A program made the translations under genes and the position numbers. A stretch of 64,000 bases of DNA, from contig NC_072812.1 in NCBI RefSeq assembly GCF_003013715.1, forward strand, positions 62,001 to 126,000, in the 5' to 3' direction. The DNA comes from Candidozyma auris. Its lineage: Eukaryota > Ascomycota > Pichiomycetes > Serinales > Metschnikowiaceae. The notes beneath the pieces were generated by a model. It ran no database searches and was not told the DNA's origin. It saw only the letters and a list, made by a program, of their open reading frames with translations. Of this stretch, positions 11,601 to 21,771 are shown one piece after another (positions within the stretch are counted from its first letter, which is position 1; the number at the start of each line of letters is the position of its first letter).

Positions 11601-12018
11601 CAATAAAGGATGGTTTGGCTCGATTACTGCTGGGATCGGGGCTGTTGTTGGCGGTGCTGGAGCTACAACGGCTGCTGCGTCCAGCGAGAACAAGGACGAC
11701 GAGTTCGATGTGTCACCTGAAGAATTGCGTAAACATCTTCAGTCGTTGCCGGTTTACATCTTCACATCGCTTGCGGGAGGAATGCAAATCATGCAGAGAA
11801 CAAACCGTCTCACGACAATTTTGCAAGCCAATGGTGTCAAGTTCGAGTACCGTGATTTAGGCACTGATGAAGAAGCTAAAAAGCTCTGGAGAAGGTACTC
11901 TCAGGGAAAGACGCTTCCCGGTGTCGTTAGAGGCGATGACTATATCGGGAATTGGCAAGAAGTTGAGGAGCTCAATGAGGAGTATATACTAACCAAGAGG
12001 CTTTGGGAAGAGCTCTAA
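8677..12018 (+). CDS. AIP5: Aip5-like actin/polarisome protein with C-terminal glutaredoxin-like domain
   Basis: I identify this 1113-residue protein as the counterpart of S. cerevisiae Aip5 (YFR016C), a polarisome partner of Spa2 that promotes actin assembly. Residues 1-1000 are acidic, Glu/Lys/Asp/Ser-rich and surely disordered. Residues 1013-1113 form a compact glutaredoxin/SH3BGR-like fold (LPVYIFTSLAGGMQ, then YRDLGTDEEAKKLW and GKTLPGVV). No CxxC is present, so redox catalysis is unlikely. The disordered part contains internal repeats: KEQLLAESAPTVSAKDI and KEQLIAEEAPTVTASDI, several DLISEGAL/ELAHEGALIS-type boxes, and triplicate KEDDD. An in-frame open stretch extends upstream to 8578 without an ATG, so the first ATG (8677) is chosen. 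CACGTG sits 111 bp upstream. Confidence 0.8.
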   Translation: MDIEEQIEKAEKLESPSLVGSSIRSADDLAHQNYIHPEKYKGRSKSKPKKHSILDSSIGASLDDLISEGALLGSEEDFDRFLDDTGHVKSDARYNPVEEEEKEKVQKSTLSKTEQSRKDVLEPQLKEASPGVPESVPISATTTVDETVDKKTDPKISSLYETENYSAPNLSEYQLEHQISDHSDLLDSVKSYDLNKLPSSSDRERSKTNDLSDSPARVPIHAGASPARKAPAAVRHLDFGENANVRLSDSLHTPYFPTYERSPSRSRSNFRERSSERSARSRSTSTAHPHLARGDTYKSTHPETPLKYEHPADFDLGEEDEEDDRATRQTKPTMGESIAAAEASSNQQSLKEFHGEEGITRDPSLVTTGDYTNFNVDTRRDEYSLYSGRSQSSYNYLRSISRSRSRQPKREPVHDEKNDANPEELAHEGALISDDPYDQVEDFDNVMKNVVSPAKDQNASRLADAAKSQKQETKPRSDPADVHVTDVSAEEKDAETKEQLLAESAPTVSAKDIHVDSSEVDNKTHHEFTSDTQHEAQEKEPELAKIDEDAEEKEKEAKEQLIAEEAPTVTASDIKVSADDDAPERERSAVPEEETELAADGDDSKRTKQADSTETEPSSKVALEKDSEPEMAGPSHSREVSEVDEADPNDHKNDDSEIVGEKEEKSNLISETAANVSEHEQARDIKDEELSSNKVRRDSLIAEGGEIENISEVSEKTTAHSVDQEDKEVEHKVESPVSKMIQSDDHGAKVPEIDFKKEKNKAAPEIETAIEQPTLLGETANDDKELEAENVEAAEANRDEDVTGIVNEIDKAETDAGNKEDDDKEDDDKEDDDKKDEREVKDFEAPSKAEENEISMSHEDTEIKEVGSKDTSGQTEEHVSVKDTPEKDEEVVEVKNETVPSEELQAKATNVLAHDDETQEVNKSTSEDTVEQSVEDPDKSETPSGSTEATEQAPQEKEIAPNETKSSETSTPKSANKGWFGSITAGIGAVVGGAGATTAAASSENKDDEFDVSPEELRKHLQSLPVYIFTSLAGGMQIMQRTNRLTTILQANGVKFEYRDLGTDEEAKKLWRRYSQGKTLPGVVRGDDYIGNWQEVEELNEEYILTKRLWEEL

Positions 12019-13138
12019 ACAAACCCACCATTGACGATAATTCGCATCCATTGGTATTAGCAGTGGCCGACAACGAAACTACTTTATTCAAAAAATATAA
12101 ATTTCGCCTGCAACGTATTAGACAAAAATGTTCCTACAATAGTGTCAAATTTACAAATATGTCTACTAATTTCGGCTGTTTTAGATGGTGAATGGACACA
12201 TGTTAACCATCGACGTCCAAGTGCCTAAGAAATGCCATGTAGATTAAATGTGCCTTGATTTCTGGCTAGATTTTGCACATACTTAAGGCAAAGAGAGGAC
12301 TCCACTTTATAATCGAGGTTAGATCTTTATATGTCTAAATTGGCAAACAAATTAAGTGAAGAGGCTTGGGAAACCAGAGGCTGGAATCGTCCCCTCAACA
12401 AACGTGGACCTTATTGTTCACAGCTCTCGGACCTGCACATAATGCAAGATTTACGAGTGTAAGCGAATGACGTGGCTTGAGAAGAATCCCGGTGGAATTT
12501 AGGAACCCACTAAAACGACTAAGTAAGTGAAAGGGTTTAAAGTTTGTATTCTGGAGCAAGTGATCTCAAAATTGATGTGTAGTAAGTGATTATGTGAGAA
12601 ATGAGACCAAGATCAAGAACTCTGGTTACTGCAGAGTACGACATTGTCGTAAATGTCGCGTCGACAGAGTGCTAACAAGTGAGGCGTACTAAACTGAAAT
12701 AGCATTCAGACGGCTATGATGTAATGAGAGAAGTACTTTACATAGTCTGTTCGATTTCATTATTGGCTTTGCGGATAGAATGTCGATGATTTGATTTCAA
12801 TGTATAATGGCCACTGACCGCATTATATGCAGTATATCCAGGATCCACCAGGTGAGGTAGCCAATATTTCTGAAAATTGTAGATTCCAAATCTTCTGTAT
12901 CCTCAGCCGGTTTCCAGCAAAAGCATTGTGAAGCTCCACAAGCCATTCGATTAGATTGCGTTGATAAGTGTGATAAAATCACTCAACCCCAAAAGCAAAA
13001 AAAAAAAAAAAAAAATAAAGCAAGAACTGATTCGGGTCAACGTGTAAAAGGTGCAACTTTTTCATTACCCTCACCGACATTAAGCAATTTCCATTGTGTG
13101 ATAACTGACAACAGAATAAGAACTACTCATCAATCAAC
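12019..13138. other. Intergenic region AIP5 / SCP160
   Basis: No gene seen in 1.1 kb. A run of 19 A residues (12997-13015) lies 124 bp before the SCP160 start and is a likely nucleosome-excluding promoter element. The rest is ordinary AT-rich sequence. Confidence 0.6.
12997..13015 (+). repeat. Poly(dA) run of 19
   Basis: Uninterrupted A19 in the SCP160 promoter, a probable nucleosome-depleting element and likely length-variable between isolates. Confidence 0.9.
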
Positions 13139-16100
13139 ATGGCCACTCCCGCTGAAATTATCGCCGCTCGTGTGAATGGAACCTACGTTCCTGAAAATGA
13201 GCCTGAGCCCGTGAAGAAGAAGGTGGAGCCTGTGGACAAGGAAAACGCTTTCCCTGTTCTCGGCGGCCGCCTGAGCCCTGCTGCTGGGAACATGGGAGCA
13301 AATACCTCGTGGGGCCCTGGCATCAACGGTAAAACCGCTTCTGGTGCTGGTGCCGTGGCAGCGACTCCTCTGTTGAAGTCGAATTCTGCACGCTCTTCGC
13401 CTGTTCCAGCTACCAAGTCCAATTTCAAGGGAACCACTGTTCAAGAAGCTTTTTCTTTGGACGTGGAGGACCAATTGAACGTGACCAAGGCAGAGTTCAT
13501 CAAGGTTTTGTCCAGCATCAAGCAAGAGACTAAGACAAGCATTGAGTGCACTACTTCACAGCACACCAAGAAGAGAACGTTTTTGATCACGGGCTCACCC
13601 GAGGCAGTGAAATTGGGTAAGCGTCTTGTCATCAAGAAATTGACCAAGCCTGTGTCGATTGCATTTACGATTCCTTCAAAATTGAGATCAAGAGTAATCG
13701 GTGCACAGGGTAAGAACTTAAAGCCCATCATTGAGGAGAACGATGTGAAGATAAACATCCCCAATGCGGAGGCGTCTCCTTCTCCCGTGGGAGACGACGT
13801 CGATGACGATGATATTTTTGCCCATACTGTCGAAGTAACTGTCGACGGAGACGCCGAAGGATGCAAGAGAGCGAAAGCACTGATACTAGCCATAGTCAAG
13901 GAGGAAACTAAAAACACATCAGTGAAAATACCATTGATTTCGCCAGATAAGCCGTGGGCCGCAAAGGAGGCTAAGATCTTCCAGGAAAAATACCCTGACA
14001 TCGAAATTTTAGCCCCATTGTATAACGAACCAAGTGATAACATGATCATCACCGGTGAGAGAGAACTTGTTTTGAAGGTTCGTGACGAGATCAATGAAGC
14101 TTTCAGGACAAGAATTCACTCGAATACTTCATCTGCGGAGAGCGTTCCCAGAGTCAAACAGCAGTTTTTGCCTATTCAGCGGTTGATTGACGAGGATGAT
14201 GTTTTCATTGAACTTTATCCTTCGGGAGATATCGTTAAATTCATTGGCCCAGAGCATAAGCTCAATGCTGCTAAGGAAAAGGCTAGACAAACGACTTTGC
14301 AATACCAAGTGGATGTCTTGGACATGAGCAAAGCTCACAAGGGCAACGTCAACCATGTGAAGGCCATTGCCTCGCTCTTCTTAAGAACTGGTAAGTTTAA
14401 GGAGATCGCGGCTACTCATAACGTTGTGGTTCTGCCACCTAAAGAAGACCTTTTGACCAAGGATGAAGAGAAGTCTCTCGAAATACAAGTTATCCTGAAG
14501 ACCCTGGAGGCCGAAGCTGGCAAAGATGCCAGAAGGGCCATTGTATCTGCGGTTAATCGCATTCTTCCGGAAAAAACCAAAGTTGTCGACGACGTGGATG
14601 TGTTGTTGCTCTCGAAGGCCGAGTCTATTCTCAAGGTTGAGGCACCAAAGCACAATGTCGAGTTCACCATCTTCCGCAATAAGATTTATTTGTTTGACGT
14701 TTTTGATGCCCAGGACAGTGATGATTTCGGCGAAGACAATTTCTCTGATAATAATTTAGAGCTCGTCAACAACCACTTGGACGAGTTGAGAGGTATCCTG
14801 GAATTCTTGACTAACGTCGTGATGACTGTGAGCGTTGAGAACCAGAGATTGCTCAATTCGAAAAACTCTACGTTGCTCAATCTTATTTTGAACGAGGTTG
14901 AACCTGAATCTGTCATGGTGGAATTCTACTCTGATGGTATCGAGAAAGAAGCATATGAGAAGGATTCGCTTCTCATTCATGGCATCAAGGACTCTGTGCT
15001 TGTCGTTGAGAAGCAAATTGCTCAAGTTTTGGATGACTATGCTGAGCACAATCCCCATTATTTAGCATCGGTTGAAATACCCGCGTCCGTAGTGCCAAAG
15101 TTCATTGGTAAAGCAGGCGCCAACGTCAATGCTATCAAGAAGAAGTACGGCGTCGACATTGATAGCAATGACTTTAAGAAGGAAAAGCTGGACATTGTCA
15201 ATTTTGACATCTCAGGTCACAAGAAGAGCGTTGAATTGGCGAAGAGTCACATTCAGAAAGAGGTTAAGAAGTTGGCAGACGACAAGATCGCTCGTGTAAG
15301 AGTGGAAGCTGAGTACCACAGACGACTTGCTGGCCCCGGGTTCAAATATATGCACAGATTGGAGGACAAGTACGGCGTGAAGATCAGGTTTCCAGGCGAC
15401 AATATTGGAAAGTTTGTGGATGCCCCTTCTAACAAGGATGAAATCACCATAAGGGGTCCTTCGAAGGGTGTTGCAAAAGCAGAGGAGGAAATCAAAGAAT
15501 TGTACGCTTTTGAGAAGGAGAACGGTTTCAAGACCAGAGTGAAGGTGCCCACGAAAGCTATCGCAAGAGTGATTGGCAGAAATGGTGACACTATAAAGGG
15601 CATTGTCGATGGATTTGGAGTCGATTACAGCTTCAACAGAAACAAAGAGGCCGAGGAAGCCCAGGGTTTTGGTGAGATTGAATTTACAGGTTCCAGGTCT
15701 GCTTTGAAACAGGCTACAGAGAAGGTCAATGAGATCATCGAAGAAGTTGAAAATTTTGTTACTGTCACCGTGAACGTCCCTCCCAAATATCACAGCGATA
15801 TCATTGGCCCAGCTGGTCGTGTGATGAGGGAGATCATCAACAAGGCCGCTGGTGACATCTTCCTTCCTCCTCAACAATTTGGTCGCTTGTTGCAAGTCCC
15901 TGATACAGACGCTGGATCTGACGAGGTGGTGTGTGCTGGAGATAAGAAGGTCGTCGACAAGATCGTTGCTCAAATCAAGGAGATTGTGGCCGAGAGGGAG
16001 GCTGCCATTGAGGACACTATCGAGGTTCCCAAGTCTAAGCACAGGCAATTGGTGGGGCCTGGTGGAGCAATACGCAAAGAGTTGCAAGAGCAGTTTGGTG

Positions 16101-16744
16101 TTCGTATCAGCCTTCCAAGACCCGAGAACCCTCTGCTGGTGATCACCTTGTCGGGCAAGCCGGAAAGAATCGAGAAGTTGAAGGAAAGAATCAAAGAGTT
16201 GACCAAGGACGACTGGAATGAAAGCATTGAGATTCCTGCTCACCTCCATGTTTTTGTCTCTGAAAGGGGTACCCTAATCAACGAATTCAAGGTTGAGCAG
16301 AACGTGAATATGTCACACGGGAACTACACTAGAAAAGCCACATTGATTGCTAAAGCGGCCCTTCCTACCCCACCAGAGGACGTTGACGCTGACGAGGGCG
16401 AGGAGGGCAAATACCAGTGTGTCATTACGCCATTCGAGCACGTTGAAAAATACACTATTCCTTGGAGATTCAGCGGAGACAAAGACGCCACAGCCAAGGC
16501 GGCCAAGGTTGTCGAGGAGCGGTTGGAGCAAGCCAAGAAGATCACTCATCAAGGGTGGTTTACGCCAGTCAACTCCAAGAGATTTTACCCACGTCTCATT
16601 GGGTCCCTGGGAAGCAACATCAAACAGCTTCGTAAGGAGACGGGTGCCTTCATCATGTCGCCTAGAGACAACGGACCAATCTACATTGCTGGTACCGAGG
16701 AGCTGGTAAAGGCTGCAAAGGAGGCGATGACGAAGTTGGTATAG
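13139..16744 (+). CDS. SCP160: Multi-KH-domain RNA-binding protein of the vigilin/Scp160 family
   Basis: ER- and polysome-associated RNA-binding protein that influences translation and mRNA partitioning. The 1201-residue protein is built almost entirely of KH repeats. Intact GxxG loops are seen near residues 186 (GAQG), 654 (GKAG), 811 (GRNG), 887 (GPAG), 970 (GPGG) and 1153 (GSLG). Several degenerate KH units lie between them (for example GPEH, GPGF, SERG). The N-terminus starts MATPAEIIAARVNG and includes a short ENAFPVLGG motif, also typical of the family. No transmembrane segment is present; ER association in yeast is peripheral. Length matches S. cerevisiae Scp160 (1222 residues). Codon use is biased toward few synonyms, consistent with high expression. 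Confidence 0.95.
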   Translation: MATPAEIIAARVNGTYVPENEPEPVKKKVEPVDKENAFPVLGGRLSPAAGNMGANTSWGPGINGKTASGAGAVAATPLLKSNSARSSPVPATKSNFKGTTVQEAFSLDVEDQLNVTKAEFIKVLSSIKQETKTSIECTTSQHTKKRTFLITGSPEAVKLGKRLVIKKLTKPVSIAFTIPSKLRSRVIGAQGKNLKPIIEENDVKINIPNAEASPSPVGDDVDDDDIFAHTVEVTVDGDAEGCKRAKALILAIVKEETKNTSVKIPLISPDKPWAAKEAKIFQEKYPDIEILAPLYNEPSDNMIITGERELVLKVRDEINEAFRTRIHSNTSSAESVPRVKQQFLPIQRLIDEDDVFIELYPSGDIVKFIGPEHKLNAAKEKARQTTLQYQVDVLDMSKAHKGNVNHVKAIASLFLRTGKFKEIAATHNVVVLPPKEDLLTKDEEKSLEIQVILKTLEAEAGKDARRAIVSAVNRILPEKTKVVDDVDVLLLSKAESILKVEAPKHNVEFTIFRNKIYLFDVFDAQDSDDFGEDNFSDNNLELVNNHLDELRGILEFLTNVVMTVSVENQRLLNSKNSTLLNLILNEVEPESVMVEFYSDGIEKEAYEKDSLLIHGIKDSVLVVEKQIAQVLDDYAEHNPHYLASVEIPASVVPKFIGKAGANVNAIKKKYGVDIDSNDFKKEKLDIVNFDISGHKKSVELAKSHIQKEVKKLADDKIARVRVEAEYHRRLAGPGFKYMHRLEDKYGVKIRFPGDNIGKFVDAPSNKDEITIRGPSKGVAKAEEEIKELYAFEKENGFKTRVKVPTKAIARVIGRNGDTIKGIVDGFGVDYSFNRNKEAEEAQGFGEIEFTGSRSALKQATEKVNEIIEEVENFVTVTVNVPPKYHSDIIGPAGRVMREIINKAAGDIFLPPQQFGRLLQVPDTDAGSDEVVCAGDKKVVDKIVAQIKEIVAEREAAIEDTIEVPKSKHRQLVGPGGAIRKELQEQFGVRISLPRPENPLLVITLSGKPERIEKLKERIKELTKDDWNESIEIPAHLHVFVSERGTLINEFKVEQNVNMSHGNYTRKATLIAKAALPTPPEDVDADEGEEGKYQCVITPFEHVEKYTIPWRFSGDKDATAKAAKVVEERLEQAKKITHQGWFTPVNSKRFYPRLIGSLGSNIKQLRKETGAFIMSPRDNGPIYIAGTEELVKAAKEAMTKLV

Positions 16745-17807
16745 GCGACTCTGAGAATCTTGTAGGCAGCTTCAAATACAGGGGTTTATGCCATTGCATC
16801 AGATGCATATATACAAAAGAAAAGATAAATAGTTGATACACACATAAAATAGACAATGGATACAGTTTGGCTGCGAAAAAAATGATAGTAGTTACACAGT
16901 CGGTTTGAATCAATTTATATCTCACATTCACTTACGCAATTGACTTAACAACTAGCATTTTGAGCATATATCTGCCCCAAATAAAGCTAATTCTGAAAAC
17001 TTGGATTCTCCAGGGCTTTGCAAATCACCGAATTGATGCGGCGACGGACAGAAAGCAGACCTTATCTCCTTCCGAAGGCAGGACAAATTAATTGATCACA
17101 AAATCTCTACAAAGAAGCGTTTCAACACGTCGATATGACACAAAATCAGCATCAAGAGGTTGAAGGAAAAGGTCACTTGACGACTATGTTTGATAAACTC
17201 CTGCATATAATCTAGAGTCTTTCAAAGTCCGACTGGGTTTCCCTCGGCAGCCAAGACGAGTCACGTGAAATGACATGACAGGTGTCCCACCGTCACCTGG
17301 TTAGAGTCAAAAAAAGAAAAGATCAGAAATGAAAAAAAATTTAGAAACGGCCAGAGGTGGAGAAGGAAAAAGGAAAAAATACGGTAGACGGACAAATTGT
17401 TGCAATTGGGCAATTGTAATTGTGGATTCACGTTTCCCCCTTTTCCAAGCCTTTTTGATAATTACTGTGGCTGCTAAAATGACACTATTCGCCAAGGTGT
17501 GGATAGGAAGAAAAAGGCAAACTGAAAAAGAGACGATGCCTGCAGGCCATGTGCCGAACGGTACGGCGAGATCCGGGGGTATAGCGTGAGTTTTTCCGGT
17601 GCTCACATGACTATAGCGTGACCAATTCAGTATTCAGTTTGCTATTTTCCGAGGGCAAAGCCGACCGTGGCCGTCCCCGGTACCGCAGCGCAGCGTCAGC
17701 GAAGATCGCCTCAGCTGCATTGGCAGCCATTACGGGATTTCTTTTTCGTCTACTTAAAACCAGCCAAGTTCTGCACTTCCACCACCATTTCCAATTGCAA
17801 ATCTCAA
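16745..17807. other. Intergenic region SCP160 / MUP1 (MUP1 promoter)
   Basis: No gene seen. A TGGCTGCGAAAA copy is at 16868-16879, in the SCP160 3' flank. Sulfur-regulon-type sites nearer MUP1 are listed separately. An in-frame open extension of MUP1 begins with GTG at 17667 but lacks an ATG. Confidence 0.6.
17261..17471. promoter_or_regulatory. Putative Cbf1 and Met31/32 sites upstream of MUP1
   Basis: TCACGTGA lies at 17261-17268 and ACTGTGGC at 17464-17471, about 540 and 340 bp before the MUP1 ATG. CACGTG is the Cbf1/Met4 box and TGTGGC the Met31/Met32 core of yeast methionine genes. The match is by sequence; regulation is inferred. Confidence 0.55.
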
Positions 17808-19439
17808 ATGCCCGACTTTTTCAAAAAAGAGGCCGAAGACGGTTCTCTTGTTAAAAACTCAAATGAAATCAGCTCGCTACAAGATACCGAAAATGATGCC
17901 GCCGTGGTGAACATTGACCAGAACAAAAAGCAGATCGGTATCATTTCGTCAATTTTCCTTGTCACTAACCGTATCATTGGAGCAGGTGTTTTCTCCACCG
18001 CATCCACCATTTTGAATCTTTCTGGCTCCGTTGGCACCTCCTTGATCATGTGGGTCATCGGCTCCCTCATCGCCTTTACTGGTCTACTTACGTATATGGA
18101 GTTGGGTTCTGCCATCCCAAGAAACGGAGGTGAAAAAAACTACTTGGAGTACATTTACAGAAAACCTAAGTTTTTTGTCACCGCCATGTACGCCTCCTAC
18201 GTTTTCTTCCTAGGTTGGGCTGCTGGTAACTCGGTGGTGACTGGTGAGTTTTTGCTCAATGCCGCAGGCAAGGAAGTGACCAAGTGGAACTCAAGAGCCA
18301 TTGGCATTGGTGTGATCACGTTTGCGTTTTTGGTCAACGGTCTCCACGTGAAGAGCGGGTTGTTTTTGGCCAACGTGCTTGGTGTGTTCAAGGTGGTTGT
18401 GATTCTCTTCATTTCCGTCACTGGGTGGGTCGCCTTGGGTGGAGGCATCAAGAACAAGGAATTCCACAACCCTCACAACTTCACAGACGCTTTCAGCGGT
18501 ACAACGCCGACTGGCTTTGGTATCGTCAATGCCTTGTACAATATCATTTGGTCGTACGTGGGCTACTCGAATGCCAACTACGCTTTGGGCGAAATCAAGA
18601 ACCCCGTCAGAACCTTGAAGATTGCCGCTCCCACCGCTTTGATCATCATCACCATTCTCTACATGTTGGTCAACATCGCCTACTACTCTGTGGTGCCTGC
18701 TGACGAGATTCGTAACTCGGGTAGAATTGTGGCTTCAGCGTTCTTCAGATACGCTTTCAACGAGAAGGCCGAGAAGGCTGCCTCTGTAATTGTGGCTCTT
18801 TCCACCTTGGGCAATGTCTTGTCGGTGATTTTCTCCCAGGGTAGAATCATCCAGCAGTTAGGTCGTGAGGGCAGTTTGCCATTCTCGAGGTTTTTCGCTA
18901 CTCAAAAACCATTCGACACTCCATTTGTGGGTCTCTTCCAGCACTGGGTCGTCTGTATTGTCACCATTGTGGCTCCTCCCCCAGGTGACGCTTACAACTT
19001 TGTATTGAACTTGATCTCGTACCCATTGAACGTTGTCAACACATTTGTGGCCTTGGGTTTGTTATGGCTTAAATGGAACAGCTACAAGGGCAGGACCACA
19101 TGGAAGGCCCCAATCACCACTCCTTTCCCCATTGTTGCCTTCTTTTTCCTTTCGTCGTTATACTTGATCGTGGCCCCATATATCCCACCTTCCGATGGTC
19201 AGAAGGTGTACAACAGTTTGCCATATTGGATTCATCCAGTTGTTACTTGGGCTGTTTTTGCTGTTGGCGCTCTTTACTGGCTTGTATGGGTGAAGGTGTT
19301 GCCTAGGATAGGTGGTTACACATTGGCCAGTAAGGAGATTCTTGGTGAGGATGGATACTGGAGAAACAAGTTTTTCAAGATCCCTCACGGCGAAATAATG
19401 GAAGACCTGGAGCTCAGTGAAGCGAAGCCGGTGGAGTAA
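17808..19439 (+). CDS. MUP1: High-affinity methionine permease (Mup1 type, APC superfamily)
   Basis: Plasma-membrane transporter for methionine (and probably cysteine), of the LAT-like branch of the APC superfamily. The 543-residue protein has a hydrophilic, acidic N-terminal tail of about 45 residues. About 12 membrane segments follow, starting with IGIISSIFLVTNRIIGAGVFS, whose GAGVF is the substrate-binding break in TM1. Further family marks are the YMELGSAIPRNGGEKNYLEYI stretch between TM2 and TM3, and the WSYVGYSNANYALGEIKNP region in mid-protein. The C-terminal tail is short and acidic. I start at the ATG at 17808, because the upstream frame has no ATG and does not look like the family N-terminus. 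Sulfur-type sites lie upstream. Confidence 0.93.
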   Translation: MPDFFKKEAEDGSLVKNSNEISSLQDTENDAAVVNIDQNKKQIGIISSIFLVTNRIIGAGVFSTASTILNLSGSVGTSLIMWVIGSLIAFTGLLTYMELGSAIPRNGGEKNYLEYIYRKPKFFVTAMYASYVFFLGWAAGNSVVTGEFLLNAAGKEVTKWNSRAIGIGVITFAFLVNGLHVKSGLFLANVLGVFKVVVILFISVTGWVALGGGIKNKEFHNPHNFTDAFSGTTPTGFGIVNALYNIIWSYVGYSNANYALGEIKNPVRTLKIAAPTALIIITILYMLVNIAYYSVVPADEIRNSGRIVASAFFRYAFNEKAEKAASVIVALSTLGNVLSVIFSQGRIIQQLGREGSLPFSRFFATQKPFDTPFVGLFQHWVVCIVTIVAPPPGDAYNFVLNLISYPLNVVNTFVALGLLWLKWNSYKGRTTWKAPITTPFPIVAFFFLSSLYLIVAPYIPPSDGQKVYNSLPYWIHPVVTWAVFAVGALYWLVWVKVLPRIGGYTLASKEILGEDGYWRNKFFKIPHGEIMEDLELSEAKPVE

Positions 19440-19805
19440 ACGCACGATGCAACTTTCGTAATTTTCAGTTCCCATTTACCTATTTATTTGGTGCATTATT
19501 ATTTTACATAGATCTTATAGAGCATACGATCGGAAGTCACTTGTGTACTTGTAATGAACTATGAGCAAACAGCGATATGAGGAGAATCAAGATGAATGCT
19601 GATCCGTATTGGTATGGATGGGAACTCTGAAAGCTCTATAAATTCAACATCACTATCTTTCAAATTCCTTTCTCATGTTCTTTTTCAATTTCCTCGTTCC
19701 CGGTGTGCTCCCTAACTTTTTGCACCCAGACCTGCATCTGTGCACAATCAACAGTAGGAAGAGTGAGAAAAATTCACATAGTCAAAAGGAATCGTCAACT
19801 CTAGA
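19440..19805. other. Intergenic region MUP1 / MRPL51
   Basis: 366 bp of AT-rich sequence holding the MUP1 3' end and the MRPL51 promoter. I see no gene or clear motif. Confidence 0.55.
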
Positions 19806-20234
19806 ATGCCTGTAAAAGCCATCCCCAAGGGCTCGCTAGCCCGTAACGGTATCGGGGCATTTGTCAGACCATGCTATAAAGTCACACTTCAATTTTGCAA
19901 CTGGGGCGGCTCCTCACAAGGAATGAGAGACTTCTTGACCACAGAGAAGACGTCATTGGCCAAATTTGCCTCGAACTTCAAGGACACTTATTTTGAAGTC
20001 AAGAAACAAGCTGGTCATCCACAGTTGATTCTTCACTACAACAACGGGAAAAACCGCAGCGTGGATGTCAGGAATCAAAGCAGATCCGAGATCATCAAGA
20101 AGCTCTGGGAGAATTTGCAGAAGAGCGGCAACGATCCATTCAAATTCAATCAAAAGGTGATGTCCAACAACGAGTCTGTAAGAGGCGTCTGGTCTCCATT
20201 GCATGTGGCCAAGGAGAACAGACACAGAATATAG
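19806..20234 (+). CDS. MRPL51: Mitochondrial large-subunit ribosomal protein mL43 (Mrpl51)
   Basis: Component of the mitochondrial 54S ribosomal subunit. The 142-residue basic protein has the L51/S25/CI-B8 thioredoxin-like fold. Near its start it has RPCYKVTLQFCNWGGSSQGMRDFL, where the strand-turn-helix NWGGSS is the family signature. A strand pair follows, around TYFEVKKQAGHPQLILHY and NGKNRSVDVRN. The C-terminus resembles fungal versions (SVRGVWSPLHV). No separate cleavable presequence is obvious, as is usual for this protein. It is downstream of and codirectional with MUP1. Confidence 0.93.
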   Translation: MPVKAIPKGSLARNGIGAFVRPCYKVTLQFCNWGGSSQGMRDFLTTEKTSLAKFASNFKDTYFEVKKQAGHPQLILHYNNGKNRSVDVRNQSRSEIIKKLWENLQKSGNDPFKFNQKVMSNNESVRGVWSPLHVAKENRHRI

Positions 20235-21771
20235 GTATGGGAAACATGTACATAGCAAATGGCATACAATTAGGAAACTGAGGAGCTGTAGGAAGAAAGC
20301 ATACGGAAAGAGCTGTAGTCTAGAACTCTTAATTCTTGTCGTGACAAAATTGTTTGATGTGAAACCTTAAAAAGCTCTCTTGATGATATTATATGCTATG
20401 GACTTGATTGAAGGGACAAGCTCGATATTAGCTGCCGAAGTCGCCTTTACAGGCTTTGAATCTTCTTACTGGAAACAACAGTGAGTTGAGGCATAAACTA
20501 AAATGACTCTTTTTCAAACATCTTCTCAACCTTACATACTTGCCAAGTTGATGTTCTCTCTATCAAGAAATCTGTTTATCAATGCAGCATACAGAATTTC
20601 ACAAATCGAAATAACTATACACCTATCAATATTATTACCTTTTGTTGCAAATGTACCTTCCGTTTGTAAACACATGAAGAAAGTATTCATCGTTTTGATT
20701 GCGTTGTTGGCAACACGAAAATTGGTGCTACATAGCAAGTCCCACTTGACATAATCTTTACTCCTAACCTTGGCCCCAACTCGTATGCAAAAGTACGCTT
20801 ACAAAAGCACATTACTAGCCTCAAAATGACCGAGCTTTGCTTTTTAGAAGCACTAGATTATAGTGTCATGAAGAAAGCCTGTCTAACATTCCAAAAAACG
20901 TAAAGAAAATAGGAAATTCGCCTATCACACTGGTGCAACACCTAGACTCAAATTATCGGAACAATATAGGAACAAAAAGAAAAAGAATAAGGATTGTAAC
21001 TTGATTTGTGTAGCATTCAGCAAAGCATGCATCTTGCAGCCACACAGACTCGGGAATCTAGTTACAGCCCATGTGTCTATGTTTTGCTTCCATTCACTCA
21101 TGACCTGATGCTATTTCTCGCGATACGCCAGGCAATCATAAGAAAAGATTTGAGTCAAATATCGAACATATCTTTTTCAGTCTGGTACAACTCTCCCTAC
21201 TGAGAATTGTTTGAGACAGCTTGGAGAACGCATCGGGGAGCCTCATAAACGCCAAAGAAAAAAAAAACGCCCAACGCCTCACAGAACAAACAAAACGAAC
21301 AAACTATCATGATTATGAATTCTCATATTACAAAGTCAATCATCAGAATGATCATAAGCTGAAGACCTCACTCACCCTTATGTTCCATACTAAACTCTCA
21401 CCACCAAGAGCCAATTTTTTGCACCCATTCCCAAGCACCCCTCAGTCTGCTCGGTCTTCTTCGGTGCCCCGAAAAGGCAATAGCACGCCGCGGCTAGCTG
21501 TCGTGGTTGCCTTCCCGTTTCGCACAGTTGCCACGAAGAATGGCTCAAAATGGCAGCCGCGGCCGAAAAAAGTTTCCAGAAACCCACATTTTTCGTCTTT
21601 GCCTGCCCGTTTCAGCGCGCTTATCTCTCTCACCTGTCGTTCTGGGCTACCCACTGGAGCCATGGTAAAGAGCCATGACTAAGACGTGAAGAAATGAAAA
21701 TACACATCTACTTCTTCTTTATAGAAAAGCTAAAATCATCCCCAATATCATAATCACCACAAGAATACAAG
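20235..21771. other. Intergenic region MRPL51 / Zn-cluster gene
   Basis: 1.5 kb upstream of the Zn2Cys6 gene without a supported gene. An open frame at 21221-21682 has no domain and a biased, low-complexity composition, and I do not call it. A GC-rich patch lies at about 21480-21660. Confidence 0.5.

Noticed and set aside
10833..11693. 286-residue antisense frame inside AIP5
   Set aside because: Ser-rich mirror of the acidic Glu/Lys codons on the other strand; a shadow of the real gene.
15212..16249. 345-residue antisense frame inside SCP160
   Set aside because: Lies opposite well-conserved KH domains and shows no domain of its own.
20503..20754. 83-residue open frame after MRPL51
   Set aside because: Short, AT-rich and without family features.
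21221..21682. 153-residue open frame before the Zn-cluster gene
   Set aside because: No ATG-proximal promoter signal, no recognisable family, biased basic composition.
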